Of a stretch of 64,000 nt of DNA, positions 36,235-48,413 are shown in pieces. The stretch is from Cephalopachus bancanus. Its lineage: Eukaryota; Chordata; Mammalia; Primates; Tarsiidae. A program made the translations under genes and the position numbers. Positions within the stretch are counted from its first letter, which is position 1. Each line of letters starts with the position of its first letter. The notes under the pieces are model-generated. The model did no database searches. It was not told the origin of the DNA and was given only the letters and a program-made list of their open reading frames with translations. The stretch is taken from positions 186,001 through 250,000 of the forward strand of contig JAPVLO010000975.1 in NCBI GenBank assembly GCA_027257055.1, given 5' to 3'.

Positions 36235-36706
36235 TTTTAAGATTCAGGGGATACACATGCGTGTTCACTTCATGGACATATTGTGTAGTAGTGGGTATTG
36301 GGTCTCATGTGGCCTATTCCCCAGGTAGTGAGCATTATGCTCCATAGGTAGTTTCTGAACCCTAACTCTCTCCCCACTTCCTCCTTATGGTTGTCCCCAG
36401 TGTCTGATATTTCTTTCTTTGTGACCACTTAGTTCTCACGTGTGAGTGAGAACATGTGGTCTTTGGTTTTCTGTTCCTGAGTTAGTTTACTTAGGATAAT
36501 GATATCCAGCTCCACCCATGTTGCTGCAAAGGACATTGTTTCTTTCTTTTTGATTTCTGATTGGTACTCCATAGTGTATATATACCACATTTTCATTGTC
36601 CACTGATTGGTTGATGGACATTTAGGTTGATTCCACATCTTTGCAATTGTGAATTGTGCCGAGATGAACATGCAGGTGCAGGTGTCTTTTTTATATAACA
36701 ACTCCT
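36235..36706 (-). mobile_element. L1 3' fragment in MAGE-A intron 1
   Basis: Minus-oriented L1 with the end of ORF2 and part of the 3' UTR. It shows the reverse-complement hallmarks catgttgctgcaaaggaca and ccacattttcattgtccact. It is 5' truncated and frame-broken, and it lies between exons 1 and 2 in the sense orientation of the gene. Confidence 0.8.
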
Positions 36707-36931
36707 GTTCTTTAGGAGGTCCTCACTCTTTTGGGTTGGATAGTCTTCTCAGTGCTCATACAAAGCCCTTAGCTGTTCCCAGGCAGGGCCTTGACCCACC
36801 CTTCTGCTTGCCTGAGGAGCTCTCAGAACAAGAACTCACATCCCTGAGACCAAGAAGGCAGTGTCTGGGACTCACATCTGGTCATGGCTACCCAGGGTCA
36901 ACAGGTGGCCAAGAAAGATGCCTAGTTGTGG

Positions 36932-37052
36932 CAAATTCAGTGGAGAACATCTGTCCTAGGGGCTGGAATTGAAGGGGTGCCACAGGCAGCCACTGTGCAT
37001 CAGGTCCTCCCATGGCTGACAGAAGGGTAAGTCAATTCTGGGTTCTGGCATG
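36932..37052 (+). repeat. Left arm of inverted repeat in MAGE-A intron 1
   Basis: These 121 bases are the reverse complement of 37401-37522 with about seven differences (roughly 94% identity). The arm runs from gcaaattcagtgg to ggttctggcatg. The spacer is about 348 bp. A donor-like agaagg|gtaagtc lies in each arm, on opposite strands. Confidence 0.85.
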
Positions 37053-37400
37053 TTCTGGTGTGGGGAGTCCCCTCTGTCCTCCCTCAGGATCTTCATGTAG
37101 GTGCCTGTTAGAGTCTCAGACTCCCTCCTCTGCTGACTTGAGTCCAGCCCTCTGTGCTAAACCCTTCTCTCCCTCAGATTCCCATAGTGGAATCTAGGAA
37201 ACCTCACATCCATCCTCCTCTCTCACCTTACACCCCAACCTGGCACTCCCAAGAATGACATCAGCAGGGTGGAATGCTTTGGAGGTTGTACCCTCTGATT
37301 TGGATTCCAGAGTCCTCTCAGACCCCCTTCAGAGTCCACACTTTGACTCCTGCCACACCTTGGACTCTCTTTTGCAGACCTTAGACCCACCCCTTGGAAT

Positions 37401-37522
37401 CATGCCAGAACCCAGAACTGACTTACCCTTCTGTCAGCCATGGAAGGACCTGATGCACAGTGGCTGCCTGTAGCGCCCCTTCAATTCCATCCCCTAGGAC
37501 AGATGGTCTCCACTGAATTTGC
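37401..37522 (-). repeat. Right arm of inverted repeat in MAGE-A intron 1
   Basis: Partner of the arm at 36932-37052. In this arm the donor-like gtaagt (37426-37421) faces the direction of MAGE-A transcription, so it could act as an alternative first exon ending at 37427. Confidence 0.85.
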
Positions 37523-38043
37523 AGACCCAATCCCCAAAGTCAGGGGCTACCGTACCAGCCATCTTTGCCTGGGCCCTCCCAGGTCTCCTTGCAGGGGTAC
37601 AATGTGTCAGGGTTCCCTTATCCTCTCTGAACGTGCTCATGTTGACTCGTAGCAGGACTAGGGACACTTCCCTCTGCTGTCCTGAGTCCAGCCTCATTTC
37701 ACCAAAGCCCTCACTTCCCCAAGATTCAGACTGGAAATGAGTTGGCCTGAAAGCACATGCAAGACTGGAGGGTTTTCTTTGCTCTTTGGTGGGTAAATTC
37801 CTCCATTTTCCCTCGGGGTTCTGACCTGAAACAAAGTATTGCCTGTTCCCCAGCCTCTGCTGACCTGCATCTATCTATCTATTACACCAAGACTCTAAGT
37901 TCCCTGAAGCAGAAGGGGTTTGAAGAGGGGGTTAGCCTGACAAATCTGCCTGGTAGTCCAGGGCTGACAGCATGGGCAGAGCTATATTATAAGGATTCCT
38001 CTATCTGGGGTGGGGACTCCTCGGTTGGCCCTCAGCAGCTCAC

Positions 38044-38150
38044 CTGACTCTATACAGTGCCTGGGATGTCTCCCCTCTGCTGATCTGAAGCCCGATGCTC
38101 AAAATGAAGACCCTACTTTTCACTGACCAACTCGAACCCTAGGTGGAAGT
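38044..38150 (-). other. Possible alternative first exon of the MAGE-A gene
   Basis: This is the next tandem copy downstream of exon 1. On the minus strand it ends tatagagtcag and is followed by donor gtgagctgctgaggg. Its upstream part contains the promoter-like ggatgtggctattcactgac, but with fewer CpGs and no intact CRE-like site. It could serve as an alternative first exon spliced to 35911. Usage cannot be judged from sequence. Confidence 0.4.
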
Positions 38151-38498
38151 CAGTGAATAGCCACATCCACCACCATGTCCAGGGGTCCAGGGCTTCCCAG
38201 GGCTGACAGCAGGGGCAGAGATGGACTCTGTGGGGCCTCTCTATCAGGATGGGGTGGATCCCCTCAGTTCTCCCTCAGGGTCCTGGCAGGGCCTAAGATC
38301 CCACTCTCTGAACTTGAGTCTCCCCTGATCACACCAATCTCTGACTCCCAGCGTCCCTTGAGGCACAAGAGGGGTGGGGCCCAGCCTGAAAAAAGTCGGC
38401 TCCTGGGTGGTCCTGGGCTGGCAGCAGGGGCAAAACTGGATTATTAGGGCTCATCTGTCTGGGGTTGGGGCCTCCTCAATCCTCTCTCAGTATCTTAC

Positions 38499-38600
38499 CT
38501 GACTCCTAACAGAGGCTGGGTCGTTATCCTCTGCTAATCTGAAGGACAAGCCTCGGACGGAGGTCCTCACCTCTCTCGGACCCCTGAGGTGGAAGTCAGT
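38499..38600 (-). other. MAGEA10: MAGEA10-like exon 1
   Basis: The minus strand ends this segment with aggagtcag followed by donor gtaagatactgagagagg, matching the family pattern of exon 1 ending near a gaggcaag-type sequence before gtaagacgccgaggg. The segment carries several CpGs. The 5' end is approximate: I placed it by analogy with human MAGE-A transcription starts. Splicing to exon 2 at 35911 would give an intron of about 2.6 kb. Confidence 0.6.
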
Positions 38601-38650
38601 TAACGTCAGTAGACGTCACATCCGCCCACCGTACACTGCACTTCCCAGGG
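38560..38650 (-). promoter_or_regulatory. MAGE-A core promoter with paired CRE-like sites
   Basis: This stretch aligns with the human MAGE-A promoter and exon-1 region (ggatgtgacg followed by ctgacttcca on the minus strand). It is the most CpG-rich of the tandem copies. ACGTCA occurs at 38603 and 38613, exactly 10 bp apart, the first inside taacgtcag and the second inside agacgtcaca, which is near a full CRE. MAGE-A promoters are known to be controlled by CpG methylation and Ets-type factors; a clear Ets site is not obvious here. Confidence 0.5.
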
Positions 38651-39979
38651 CTGACAGCAGGGGCAGAAGAGGGTTCTGTCAGGGGTGTGAGAGGGGGCGG
38701 GGACAGCCTCAGTCATTCCTCAGGGTCCTGATCTTGACGCCTGGACAATCCTGGGTGTCAGTCCTCTGCTGACCAGTGTCTGCTCCCCTCAGACCAGGGC
38801 TGACTCTGGTCAAGAGTACTCTGTGGTTTAAGTGGCAGGAGGGGAGTGTTCAGGCTGACAAAGCTGCTGGGGTCTTCCAGGGCTGGCTACAGGGTCTGAC
38901 CTGAAATCTGTGGGCCCCTCCATGTGGAGTGTGTGGACCCACAGTCTTCACTAATGAGGGTCCTCATCTTGGCTCCTGGCTCTTTGATTATGTGATCAGT
39001 GGAAGATATCCCCTTCTGTCACATCTGATCACTTGCCCAGCTGCAACCCTTGCCGAGAATGATTGCAAGACCCAGGCTAGAGCTCCATGGGGGCGCTGCA
39101 GCACCCATGGTTTTAGTGTCCTGTAAGGCGACGCACACCTTCCCATGGGGACGCTTCACCAGCCAGAGGTGGAGTTTGGAACCTTTCCTCCTAATAGATT
39201 TATTTTTACATTGAAGAGGTTGACCAGAGCAGGGGATTGGGGAAATCCTGCTTATTTATCTAATATTTCATAGAAGAGTTTAGTGATTTTCTTATTTCAA
39301 TTTTCATTCATGTAGCAAGAAATATATTTTACATTTCTCCCAACTGTATGTATCGATTATATGTATGATATATTGATATATGAAGACTACATTTATATTT
39401 ATGTTTATATACATAAACACATATATGCTCATATGTATGTCATATATGCATAATAAGTATTTATTTTTACATATACATACACGTGCATATGTAAACTATA
39501 TATATTTATTTTATTTAACGATATGTACTTATATGTGATCCATGCATATTTAACTATTCTATTTCTAGTTCATTCTTTATATTCTTTTAAAATAATTGTT
39601 TTGGAAGGCCTGTTGTCACCCACTAAGGTGGTCTCAGGTGAATATTAGGACTCTGGAGTCATAATGTCTCAATCGACCCCATCTTGCCTGCTGTCCTGAT
39701 GTCACCGCAAAACTACTAGCATCCCAGTGTGAGGTGCCGCCTCAGGCTGTGCAATGAAGCAGGACCAGAAGTTCAAACATTTACTTCTACCTGCTCTGTC
39801 ATCTGCCATCTATGCAGGCTACAGACCTCCCAATCTCCCCTACCACCCCCCTCCTCAAGCAAGTACCATTTCAACACAGTCTTCAGCCCCCACCCCCACC
39901 CCCCGGGCCTTCCTAATGCTTCTGGGTTTAGATTTGGTTGCTGATACTTTTTCTTTCTTTCTTTTTTCTATAGTTTTCC

Positions 39980-41960
39980 ACAGTTGATTTTTGGAGCTGA
40001 AGACGGCAGCTCACACTTGATTGTCCTCTTGGCAGCTCCAGATAATCCACGAAATTGTAAAGAATTTTACGAGAATTGACATTTTTACCATGTTCTGTTC
40101 CTGTCAATAAATATATTATGCTGCTCTATTTAGTTCAGACTCCTTGTACTTGAAACTGACAGTACACTTTTATAGTTGCCTCTATAAAGGCATCATACAT
40201 TTTTAGGTTTCTTTTTAGGCAATTATTGAACTTTGTTGCTTTTGCAAATGGCATACTATTCATTAATTGTTCCAGTTGATGATTGCTTATGTGTGGCAGA
40301 AATGTTTTTGCTATAGTAATCTGTTATGCATCTGGTTCTGAAGTCTCATTCACTTGGCTATTCCACATGCTCATTACTTTGAATTTTCAAGATTATCCCT
40401 AAACATTATATATTTTCCCAGTACTCATACTTCTTATATATTTTTATATTTATAGCTGTGACTTTGGGTCTCAACCCTGCTTAAAAATGTGGAGACAATA
40501 GCATGCATCTACATCTTGTTTCTGAATTTAATGATAATTCTTCTGAAGTTTCATATTTAAGTATGTTTGCCATTGATTTTAGAAAATAGATGTTCTCTTT
40601 CAATATTGGTTAACTAAGTGGGTTTTTTTGAAAATCATTAACGCATGCTGAATTTCTCTCAAAAGTTTTTTCTGTGTCCATTGACATGATCAAATGTTTT
40701 ATTTTTCTCCTCTATTTTGTATGTAAGAAATTACAATAAAATGATTTTTTTCCTAGTGTTAAATCATATTTTTGTTCCTTGGGCAAAGCCTGTGTGTTCA
40801 TTTAGTTCTGTGCTATGTTGGATATACTACTAATTTATATATTGTATTTGTTGCTACATAAGAGAGCTTGCCTCATGTTTTAATTTTTTTTTCTCCATTC
40901 GGAGTCCCCATCTTGTTTTTGAATCCAGGAGAGCTACGCTGGGAGAATGAGTTGTACAATCACCCTTCTTTTCTTATGCTTTGAAAGCGTTGGGATAAAA
41001 TGGTGATTAGTTTTCCTCAATCATTTTGTAGAACTGGCCTCCAAAACTGCCAGTCCTGGAACATTTGAGGGTGGTTTGAGTTTGTATAGTTTAATTAAAG
41101 TTTTCTTTTTTTATGTTTGGACAAATTTCATCATTTATTTATTTTATTTCTAAAAGAGATCAGTTTCACTTAGGATTTCACATGTAATGGTTCAATCTTT
41201 ATAATAAAACCTTTTTAATTATGGAAATTCTCAAACATAAAAAATAATAAGATTACAGTATAATGAACCTGGTATAGCAGATACTCAGGGTCATCAACCT
41301 TAAATACATGGCAAACCTGCTTCGAGTTAGACACCCACCTACCTGCATCATCTCAGCTGCTGCAATAATGTGGAGCAAATCCAATACGTCATACCATTTC
41401 ATCTCTAAACACTCCAATATGCATTTTTTAAAAATATGGACATTTTAGAAACCATAAACCCAATACAGTTATCAGTTCTGAAAAATTAAATAAATGATTA
41501 TCAAATGTTCAACTATTGTACACACTTACCTGTCAATCTTATACTTTAAAAAATGTGTTTCTTCAAATAAGTATCCAAATATGGTATCGTATAGTGATTC
41601 TTTTGGTTATACTCGTTAAGTCTTTTATAATCTATAGGGTTCCTCCATGACCTCTGTCCCCTTGTAATTTTTTGTGGTGTTGTTGCTGTTGATGTTGAGG
41701 AAAAAAAAAACAGGTCTTGTATACTTTTCAGTTTTTCATAGTCTAGATTCTGCTGGATGCAACACTGGGGTGTCCTTTAACATATTCTTCAGATCTTAAT
41801 TACTAGGGTTATGAGATGCTCCAAGCTCACCTTTTAAATGCTCTGTTTCAGTCCTGAAAGAAGCCATTTCTCCAAAGAAGTCTGGTTCCTTTCATTTGGA
41901 ATCGGTTTTAGAAATCTATATCTAGGTGCTAGGTGTGCCCGTTGTTGATTAGTTGTTAGT
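39980..41960 (-). mobile_element. Ancient LINE remnants
   Basis: Reverse LINE ORF2-like sequence up to about 41130 (tctgtgtccattgacatgat), then L1ME-type 3' UTR sequence (gtataatgaacctggtatag, tccaatacgtcataccattt). Strongly decayed. Confidence 0.5.
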
Positions 41961-42011
41961 TATAGGCTTTCTCTGCTAACAGAGCAATGAAACATAAATC
42001 TATTACATATA

Positions 42012-42286
42012 GCCGGGTTCGGTGGCTCAGCCTGTAATCCCGCGCCTTTGGGAGGCTGAGGTGAGTGGATTGCCTGAGCCCGCGGTTCGAGACCTGCCTG
42101 GGCAGCGAGACCTCATCTCTAAAATAAATTAAAAAAATCAGCTGGGCGTGGTAGCGCGTGCATATAATTCCGGCTACTAGGAAGGCTGAGGCGGAAGGAT
42201 CGCCGGAGCCCGGCAGGTCGAGGCTGCGGTGGCCGGGAGCGGCCACTGCACTCCAGTCTGGGCGACGGAGTGAAACTCCAACTCAA

Positions 42287-42321
<35 letters not shown>

Positions 42322-42322
42322 A
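42012..42322 (+). mobile_element. Alu with (AAAT)n tail
   Basis: Full dimer to 42284, then about ten taaa repeats. tctattacat flanks both ends (41999 and 42323) as target duplication. Confidence 0.9.
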
Positions 42323-42969
42323 TCTATTACATTTATATGCGTAAACACCTGTTTCTATATTAAATTGAACATGACTTTATCTTGATGTCTCCAACTCTAA
42401 TCCATGGCCACAATAATCATTCTAACCCCCTCTCCTTGTTTATCTATAACCTCCTACTCCATCAGTGAGAAACCTTCCATTTAATTAGTTAACGGTTCAA
42501 TTTCAGTATGCACAAATAGCAGATTCAGATTTGTTTACCCATACCTGTGTACCTCCATGGGAAATAACTTTTTCAATTATAGTTCTTATGTGTAGTTCCT
42601 TTGTACTTTGGTGTTACAGACTCCAGTTATTTCCAACATCGCTTGGGACAGTAACTTTTCCCCTTGTTTCAATAAGTTTGTTTCAACATTTATAAAACAG
42701 TTAGGTGTGTGTGTGTGTGTGTGTGTGCATAAAACAGTCTGCATTTTTTCCTGAGGTTCTCCAATCTCCTAAATTATTTTTTTATTTGCATACATTAAAG
42801 TTCTGTGCTGTAAAGTTCTGTGGGCTTTGACAAATGCATAGTGCCTTTGTCTTATCCGTTTGGGTTGCTATAAGAAAAATGTCATAGACTGGATTGGTTA
42901 TAAATAGCAGAATTTTAGTTCTTACGGTTCTGGACTGGAAAATCCAAGATCAAAGTGCTGGCACATTTT

Positions 42970-43262
42970 CTTTTTTTTTTTTTTTTTTTGAGTTGGAGTC
43001 TCACTCTGTCGCCCAGACTAGAGTGCAGTGGCCGCTCCCGGCCACCGCAGCCTCGCCTGCTGGGCTTCGGCGATCCTTCCACCTCAGCCTTCCAAGTAGC
43101 TGGAATTACAGGCATGCGCTACCACACCCGGCTGATTTTTTGATTTATTGTAGAGATGAGGTCTCACTGCCCAGGCGGGTCTCGAACCCGCGGGCTCAGG
43201 CAATCCACTCACCTCAGCCTCCCAAAGGCACGGGATTACAGGCTGAGCCACCGAGCCCGGCT
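42970..43262 (-). mobile_element. Alu, reverse orientation
   Basis: Begins with a T run and gagttggagtctc, ends gagcccggc. The flanks gtgctggcacattttct and ttgctggcacattttct give a target duplication of about 14 bp. Confidence 0.9.
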
Positions 43263-44747
43263 TGCTGGCACATTTTCTAACTGGTGTGAACCTGATTGTT
43301 GGATTGTAAATAGCTGTCCTCACAAGGAAGAAGAAGCAAAAGATCTCTGTGGGGTCTATTTTATAAAGGCATTAATTCAATTCATGAGGGTTCTGCTTCC
43401 ATTATCTAATCACCTTTCAAATTCCCCACTTCCCAATACCCTCACCTTGGGATTAGGTTTTCAGTATATGAATTTTGTGGAAACACAAACATTCAGACCA
43501 AAGCAGCAATATGTCTACCATTATAGTACCACCTATAGTCATTTCACTACCCTAATAAATTCCCTGTGCTTGTCTTATAACTCCCTTGGCTACAACTAAT
43601 AGGCTTTTCATCTCTCTAATTAAGGTCATATGAATGGAATCTCATACTATATAACCTTTTCGGACTGGCTTCTTTCACTTTGCAATATGCATGTAAGACT
43701 CATCTATGTCTTTGTGTGACTTGTAACTTATTCCTTTTTATTGATAAATAGTATTTCATCATAGAGTTGTGTCATAGTTTATCCATTCACCTAGTTAAAT
43801 ACCTCTTGATTGCCTCTAATACTTTTGGTGATTATAAAATAAGCTGTTATATACATTCACATGAAAGTTTCTATGTAGACATGATTTTTTTTCAAAATAG
43901 TTGGGTAAATACCTAGGAATATGATTGCTAGATATAGTAAGATTATATTTCTTTTTTTAAGTAATGAAAATCCGTCTTCCAAAATGATTGCAGAATTTTT
44001 CACTTATGCCAGCAATAAATGAAATTCTGTTGCTCCACATTTTCACTAGCTATTGGTCTTGCAAGTACTTTTTAAAAATTATAAGCATTCTAATAGATAT
44101 GGTATTTTATTTAACATGCAAATCTCTAATGACAAAGGATGTTCAGCATTTTAATATGCCTATTTGTCAGTTGTATATCTTCTTTGGTTAAATGTCTGTT
44201 CATATCATTCACCTATTCTTTGGTTAAGTTATTTTCTATTGCTGAGTTTTAAAAATTCATGTATAATTTAAAAACAAGTCCTTTATCACATATGAGTACT
44301 GCAGGTATTTTTCATTACTCTGTGGCTTTTGTTTTCATTCCCCTAAAAGGGTCTTTTGAAGAACACAAGATTATTATTATAATAAAGTCCAACTTGGAAA
44401 ATTTTTCCTTCATGGATCATACTTTTGGTGTTGTTTAAAGACTCATCAACAATGCAAAGTTATGTCAATTTTTTCTTATGTTTTCTTGTAGAAGTTTTAT
44501 ATTTTTGCACTTTGCATTAAGTCTATGACATATTTTGAGTTAATTTTTGTGAAATATGTAAGGATCTGTCTAGGCTATTATTATTTGCATATGGAGGTCC
44601 AATTATTCAGGCACCATTTGTTGAAAAGACTGTACTTTTGCCATTATTGCCCTTGTTTCTTTGCTATTAAGTAACTGACTGTATGTGTGCAGGTCTATTT
44701 CTGGACTCTATTCTGTTTTATTAATCTATATGCCTACTCTTCGGCAA

Positions 44748-44936
44748 TGCTTATGTCCTCTACCAAATTCATATTTTGAAGCCCTAACCCCCAGTGTGGC
44801 TATATATGTATATTTGTAGATGGGTCCTCTAATGAAGTAATTAAGGTTAAACAAGGTCATAAGATTAGGGCCTTGATACCATAGGATTCATGTCCTTATA
44901 AGAAGGGACATGAGAGTGTTCTTGTGCTCTTGAATG

Positions 44937-44968
<32 letters not shown>

Positions 44969-45175
44969 TTCTTCCTTCTCTCTCTTCATGTACATGTACA
45001 TAGGAAAGGCCATAAAGGGGCATAATGAGTAAGGGCCATCTACAAGCCAAGAATAGGGCCACCACCAGAAACCAACCCTTCTAGTCCTTGATCTGGGACT
45101 TCATGAATTAATGTTGTTTCAGACATCAAGTTTATTGCGTTTTATTATGACAGCCCAAGCTAACTAAGACATAAC
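44748..45175 (+). mobile_element. MLT1-type MaLR LTR
   Basis: Shows the LTR order tcctctaccaaattcatatt, gccctaacccccagtgtggc, aattaaggttaaacaaggtc, then ttatgacagcccaagctaac at the end. It contains a (CT)n run. Solo LTR without internal genes. Confidence 0.6.
44938..44985 (+). repeat. (CT)n microsatellite within MLT1 LTR
   Basis: Interrupted CT repeat. Confidence 0.9.
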
Positions 45176-45264
45176 CTTAGTTAACACAATTTCTTCTTCT
45201 TCTTAAAAAAATAATTTTGACACGTAGCCCTATGATTAATTTTGAGTTACATGTTTATACGGCG

Positions 45265-45655
45265 CAAAGTATGTGTGATGCTTAGTTTTATATGTCAACT
45301 TGGCTAGACTATAGTACTCAGTTGTGCGGTCAAACACCAGTCGAGGTGCTGCTGTGAACATATTTTTTAGATATGATCAACACAATCAGTTGACTTTAAG
45401 TAAAACAGAGTAACCTCCATCATGTGAATGGTCCTCATACAATCAGTTGAAGATCTTAAGGGAAAATATTTCAGTTTCCTGGAGAAGGAATTCTGACATA
45501 AGACTGTGACACATAAATGCTTTCTGGCCTACTCTACAGATTTCAGATTTACCAGACCCCATAATCATGTGATCCAATTTCTTATAATATATTTATTTTT
45601 CTTTATCTCTCTCTCCCTCTCTAGATAGATAGGTAGATAGGTAGATTGGCAGACA
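45265..45655 (+). repeat. Ancient interspersed repeat, copy A
   Basis: Related to 48414-48870 (shared gtcaacttggctagactata-type start, agtcagttgaaggacttaag-type middle, and a CTCT/GATA or CA-rich end). I do not name the family. Confidence 0.5.
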
Positions 45656-47269
45656 GAGAGTGAATTTTTTTAATCAGCTTTTATATGGGTATCTAATATT
45701 TCTAGATCTAATTGTTGAAGACAATATCTTTTATCTTTTCTCTCCTCTAATTTTTACTTGCAATTTTATCAAAAGTTAGTTGTCCGTATATGTATATACA
45801 TGTGAATGCATTCCTGAACTTTATTCTGTTCCAATGATGTATTTCTGTAATTATGACAATTTTACACTGTTCTGATTATTATTAGTTTATAAGGCTTAAA
45901 ATGAAGTAGGGTAACCCCACTATTTTTCAAAGTTCTCTTTGACTATTTTAGGTCCTTTGCATTTCTGTGTGAATGTTAGAATCAGCCTCCCAATTTACTT
46001 ATAAAAATTCAAAATTTTTAATTTAGATTTCATTGAATCTATCAACAAATTTGAAGGGAATTGACATCTTAACCGTCAGTCTTTTGAGTCATGAATGAAG
46101 TTTATATCTTAATTCTTTTAGCTCTTCATTAATTTATCTCTGTAGCACTTTATAATTTTCAATGGACAGATCTTCACCTTTTGTCAGATTTATCCCTTTT
46201 AATTTATATTTTCTAATGCTATTTTAAACTATACTGTTTTTGTCTCAATTGCCAATAGCTTATTGCTAGTGTAGAAATACAAATATAGTGACCTTATATC
46301 CAGCGACATTCTTAAAATCTTATTATTTCTAGGAGCATGCTTTTAGATTGATAGAATTGTCTGTATACACTCTTATTTTTTGAAACTAAAGACAATTTTA
46401 CTTTTCCCTTTCCAACCTGGAGGCCTTTTTGAAAACGTGTTACATTGGACAGAATCTCAAGTACATTGTTGAAAAATTCTACCCAATCTTGCCCTGCTCC
46501 ATGAACTCATCAGTCTTGGGTAGTAGTTTACTACATTGAAGCATCCTACATAATTTCTGGCAAGTGAAAGTCTGTCTCTTTTATCCTACACTGTTAAACT
46601 CAAAGCCTGGGTACTATACTTACTGAGATAAGCACATTCCACAGTTGAAATAAGACTAATAAGATACCTAGTAAAACAAATCTATTCACTGATGTTTAAC
46701 AGACTGAAAGCAGTGATTTCAGACTGGAAAACAGAAATCTGAAGAGGTCTCTGTGGGCACTGGGAAATGGAGGTGGAAGGAAAAATTATCTGGTAGTAGC
46801 CAAGTTAGTGGTCATCAAGGGGCATGAGAGAGAAATTTAGGAGGGAAGTAGGACGATTGACATCTACACATAGATCTAAATGCAGCCATATTAACTTAGA
46901 GGGATTTCTGGTAAGGTATACAAAAACCAGATAATGGTGGATGGCAAAAGAAAACAGAATTAACCACTGATCAGGGATGATTTGGGGGAAAGTCTTGGAG
47001 GAAATATTCTCTCCCTGCCATGCGACCCACCAAAATTGAACATAGGAAAAAGGAGCAGTGCTAGTAAGTTTGGGAAGGCTCTTTAGGGGTGCTACAAAAC
47101 TCCCTCTTCTGCCAACAAGAATGTTTGGGCGATCCAAAATTCCTCTTCCTCATGGTGGTCATGTCATGATACATTGTGACATCTAAACTGCATCTCTGCT
47201 TGCTAGCGTCTCCTGCACCCCCACCGTGTCCACTAGGTTCTTTGTGATGTCTAAGCCCCTCCCCCATTG

Positions 47270-47890
47270 CTACTATTGTCTAGGAACATGGCTCACTAAC
47301 CAAACAAAGCTCAGGGGCATGGACTGGCACTATTTGAGGAGTGGTATATGCAGGGTGGCCAAGATGCCTGTGGTAGACTATTAGGAGGTACTGCTACAGT
47401 GAAGATGGTCAGGAAACCACAGGATTCCAGCGCAGACAGTGAATAACCAACCCCAAGCACCGAAAAGGGAAGAAGCAGAAGGCTCCCTTTCTACCCAGAT
47501 CCAGAGGCACTTTCAAGGTGAGCGACCCACCCAAACTCCTCTTTGTCTTATCTTTAACTCCTCCCCTATCCTCACCTGGAACAAATTCCCATCAACCAGC
47601 ACCCCTTCTTATAAATCCCCTATTCCCTCCCCTTCTCCGCTCTCTTCCCCCAAATTAATGCCCTTCTGTGATCTGTTGTCCTTCCAGGTGCCTAGAAGAG
47701 CGATGAAGTTAAAAGGCCCCCCTCAAGGGAGTTTCAAAGAAGGAGTAGCTCCACAAATGTCTGTAGCTTCAAGAAAACCCAAGAAAGGGAGAGGGCCAAC
47801 ACTATGCAGTCACTGGCTGAATGAGAAGCTCAATTAAAATGAGCTGGTTCAGGGCCTAAAGAGCAGGGAAGAACGCCACCACCTCAAATG
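47270..47890 (+). pseudogene. CSAG-like (chondrosarcoma-associated gene) relic
   Basis: Translating from GTG at 47399 gives VKMVRKPQDSSADS, which resembles the VKMSRKP-type start of human CSAG proteins. An in-frame TAA follows at 47444. One extra base near 47441 moves the resemblance to the next frame (NNQPQAPKREEAEGS). Later PDPEALS returns in the first frame, so there are at least two indels. A donor (caag|gtgagc, intron from 47518) and an acceptor (gttgtccttccag, exon from 47688) bound a 170-bp intron. The following exon reads VPRRAMKLKGPPQ and continues 50 codons to TAA, resembling the CSAG C-terminal exon, but the splice phase no longer fits. Family knowledge: CSAG genes sit beside MAGEA genes at Xq28 and are testis-restricted. 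It lies about 9 kb from, and divergent to, the MAGE gene. It is a broken copy or a non-coding descendant. Confidence 0.6.
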
Positions 47891-48413
47891 TGGACCTTGG
47901 AAACCAGTAATTCAGGGGAGGCCAGAGACCTAAGAAATATCTACGAAGTCTCTAGAAGTTGGGGTGCTGGAAAATGGTCAATGGTATAGACAGGTAATTT
48001 TACACTCACAGGGTGCACCCATAATAACAGAAAGAATATGAACTCTGGTGAAACGGTGTGTGTGTGTGGGGGTATGCTATCTGATGGCGGGGAGGGAGGC
48101 AGGAGGGAGGAAGTGGGTGTGTGGGAAGAGAAGGAGGTGGGTCCTATGGGAGTGGGTCAGACAGCTCCACAGTCAGCCAGACACTGAGGATAAAGACTGG
48201 GACAGAGCTGAGCACTGAAGAAAAATCCCCTACCTAACACTTTCTTCCAAAGGCAAGGTGGAAAAAGACCTGGGATTTCTGTGTGTGGAGGGGACCAGAT
48301 GGGAAAGACGTGATGTGTGTTGGATGGCAGTGCCTCCTCCCAAAAAGGTGCACAAAGGAATTGCCTTCAGGACACCTACCTCACGCTGGTGTGTGGTGCA
48401 TCTTGCCTTGTGA

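Larger units (their letters stand above)
37920..38990 (-). repeat. Tandem ~450-bp units of MAGE-A exon 1 / promoter DNA
   Basis: The phrase gggctgacag (or gggctggc) recurs at 37961, 38200, 38414, 38648 and 38880. The half-step is about 230 bp. Alternate copies are more alike, giving a unit near 450 bp (37961/38414/38880 and 38200/38648). The segment around aggtggaagtcag recurs at 38141 and 38587, 446 bp apart. In the minus orientation two units keep a splice donor: gtaaga after 38499 and gtgagc after 38044. Others have lost it (gaccct). Multiple alternative first exons are known for human MAGE-A genes such as MAGEA4. Confidence 0.65.
43610..46560 (-). mobile_element. Old L1M, interrupted by two older-type repeats
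   Basis: Reverse L1 ORF2 runs from 43610 to about 44745 and resumes near 45660-46560. The gap is filled by an MLT1-like LTR and another ancient repeat. Confidence 0.65.
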
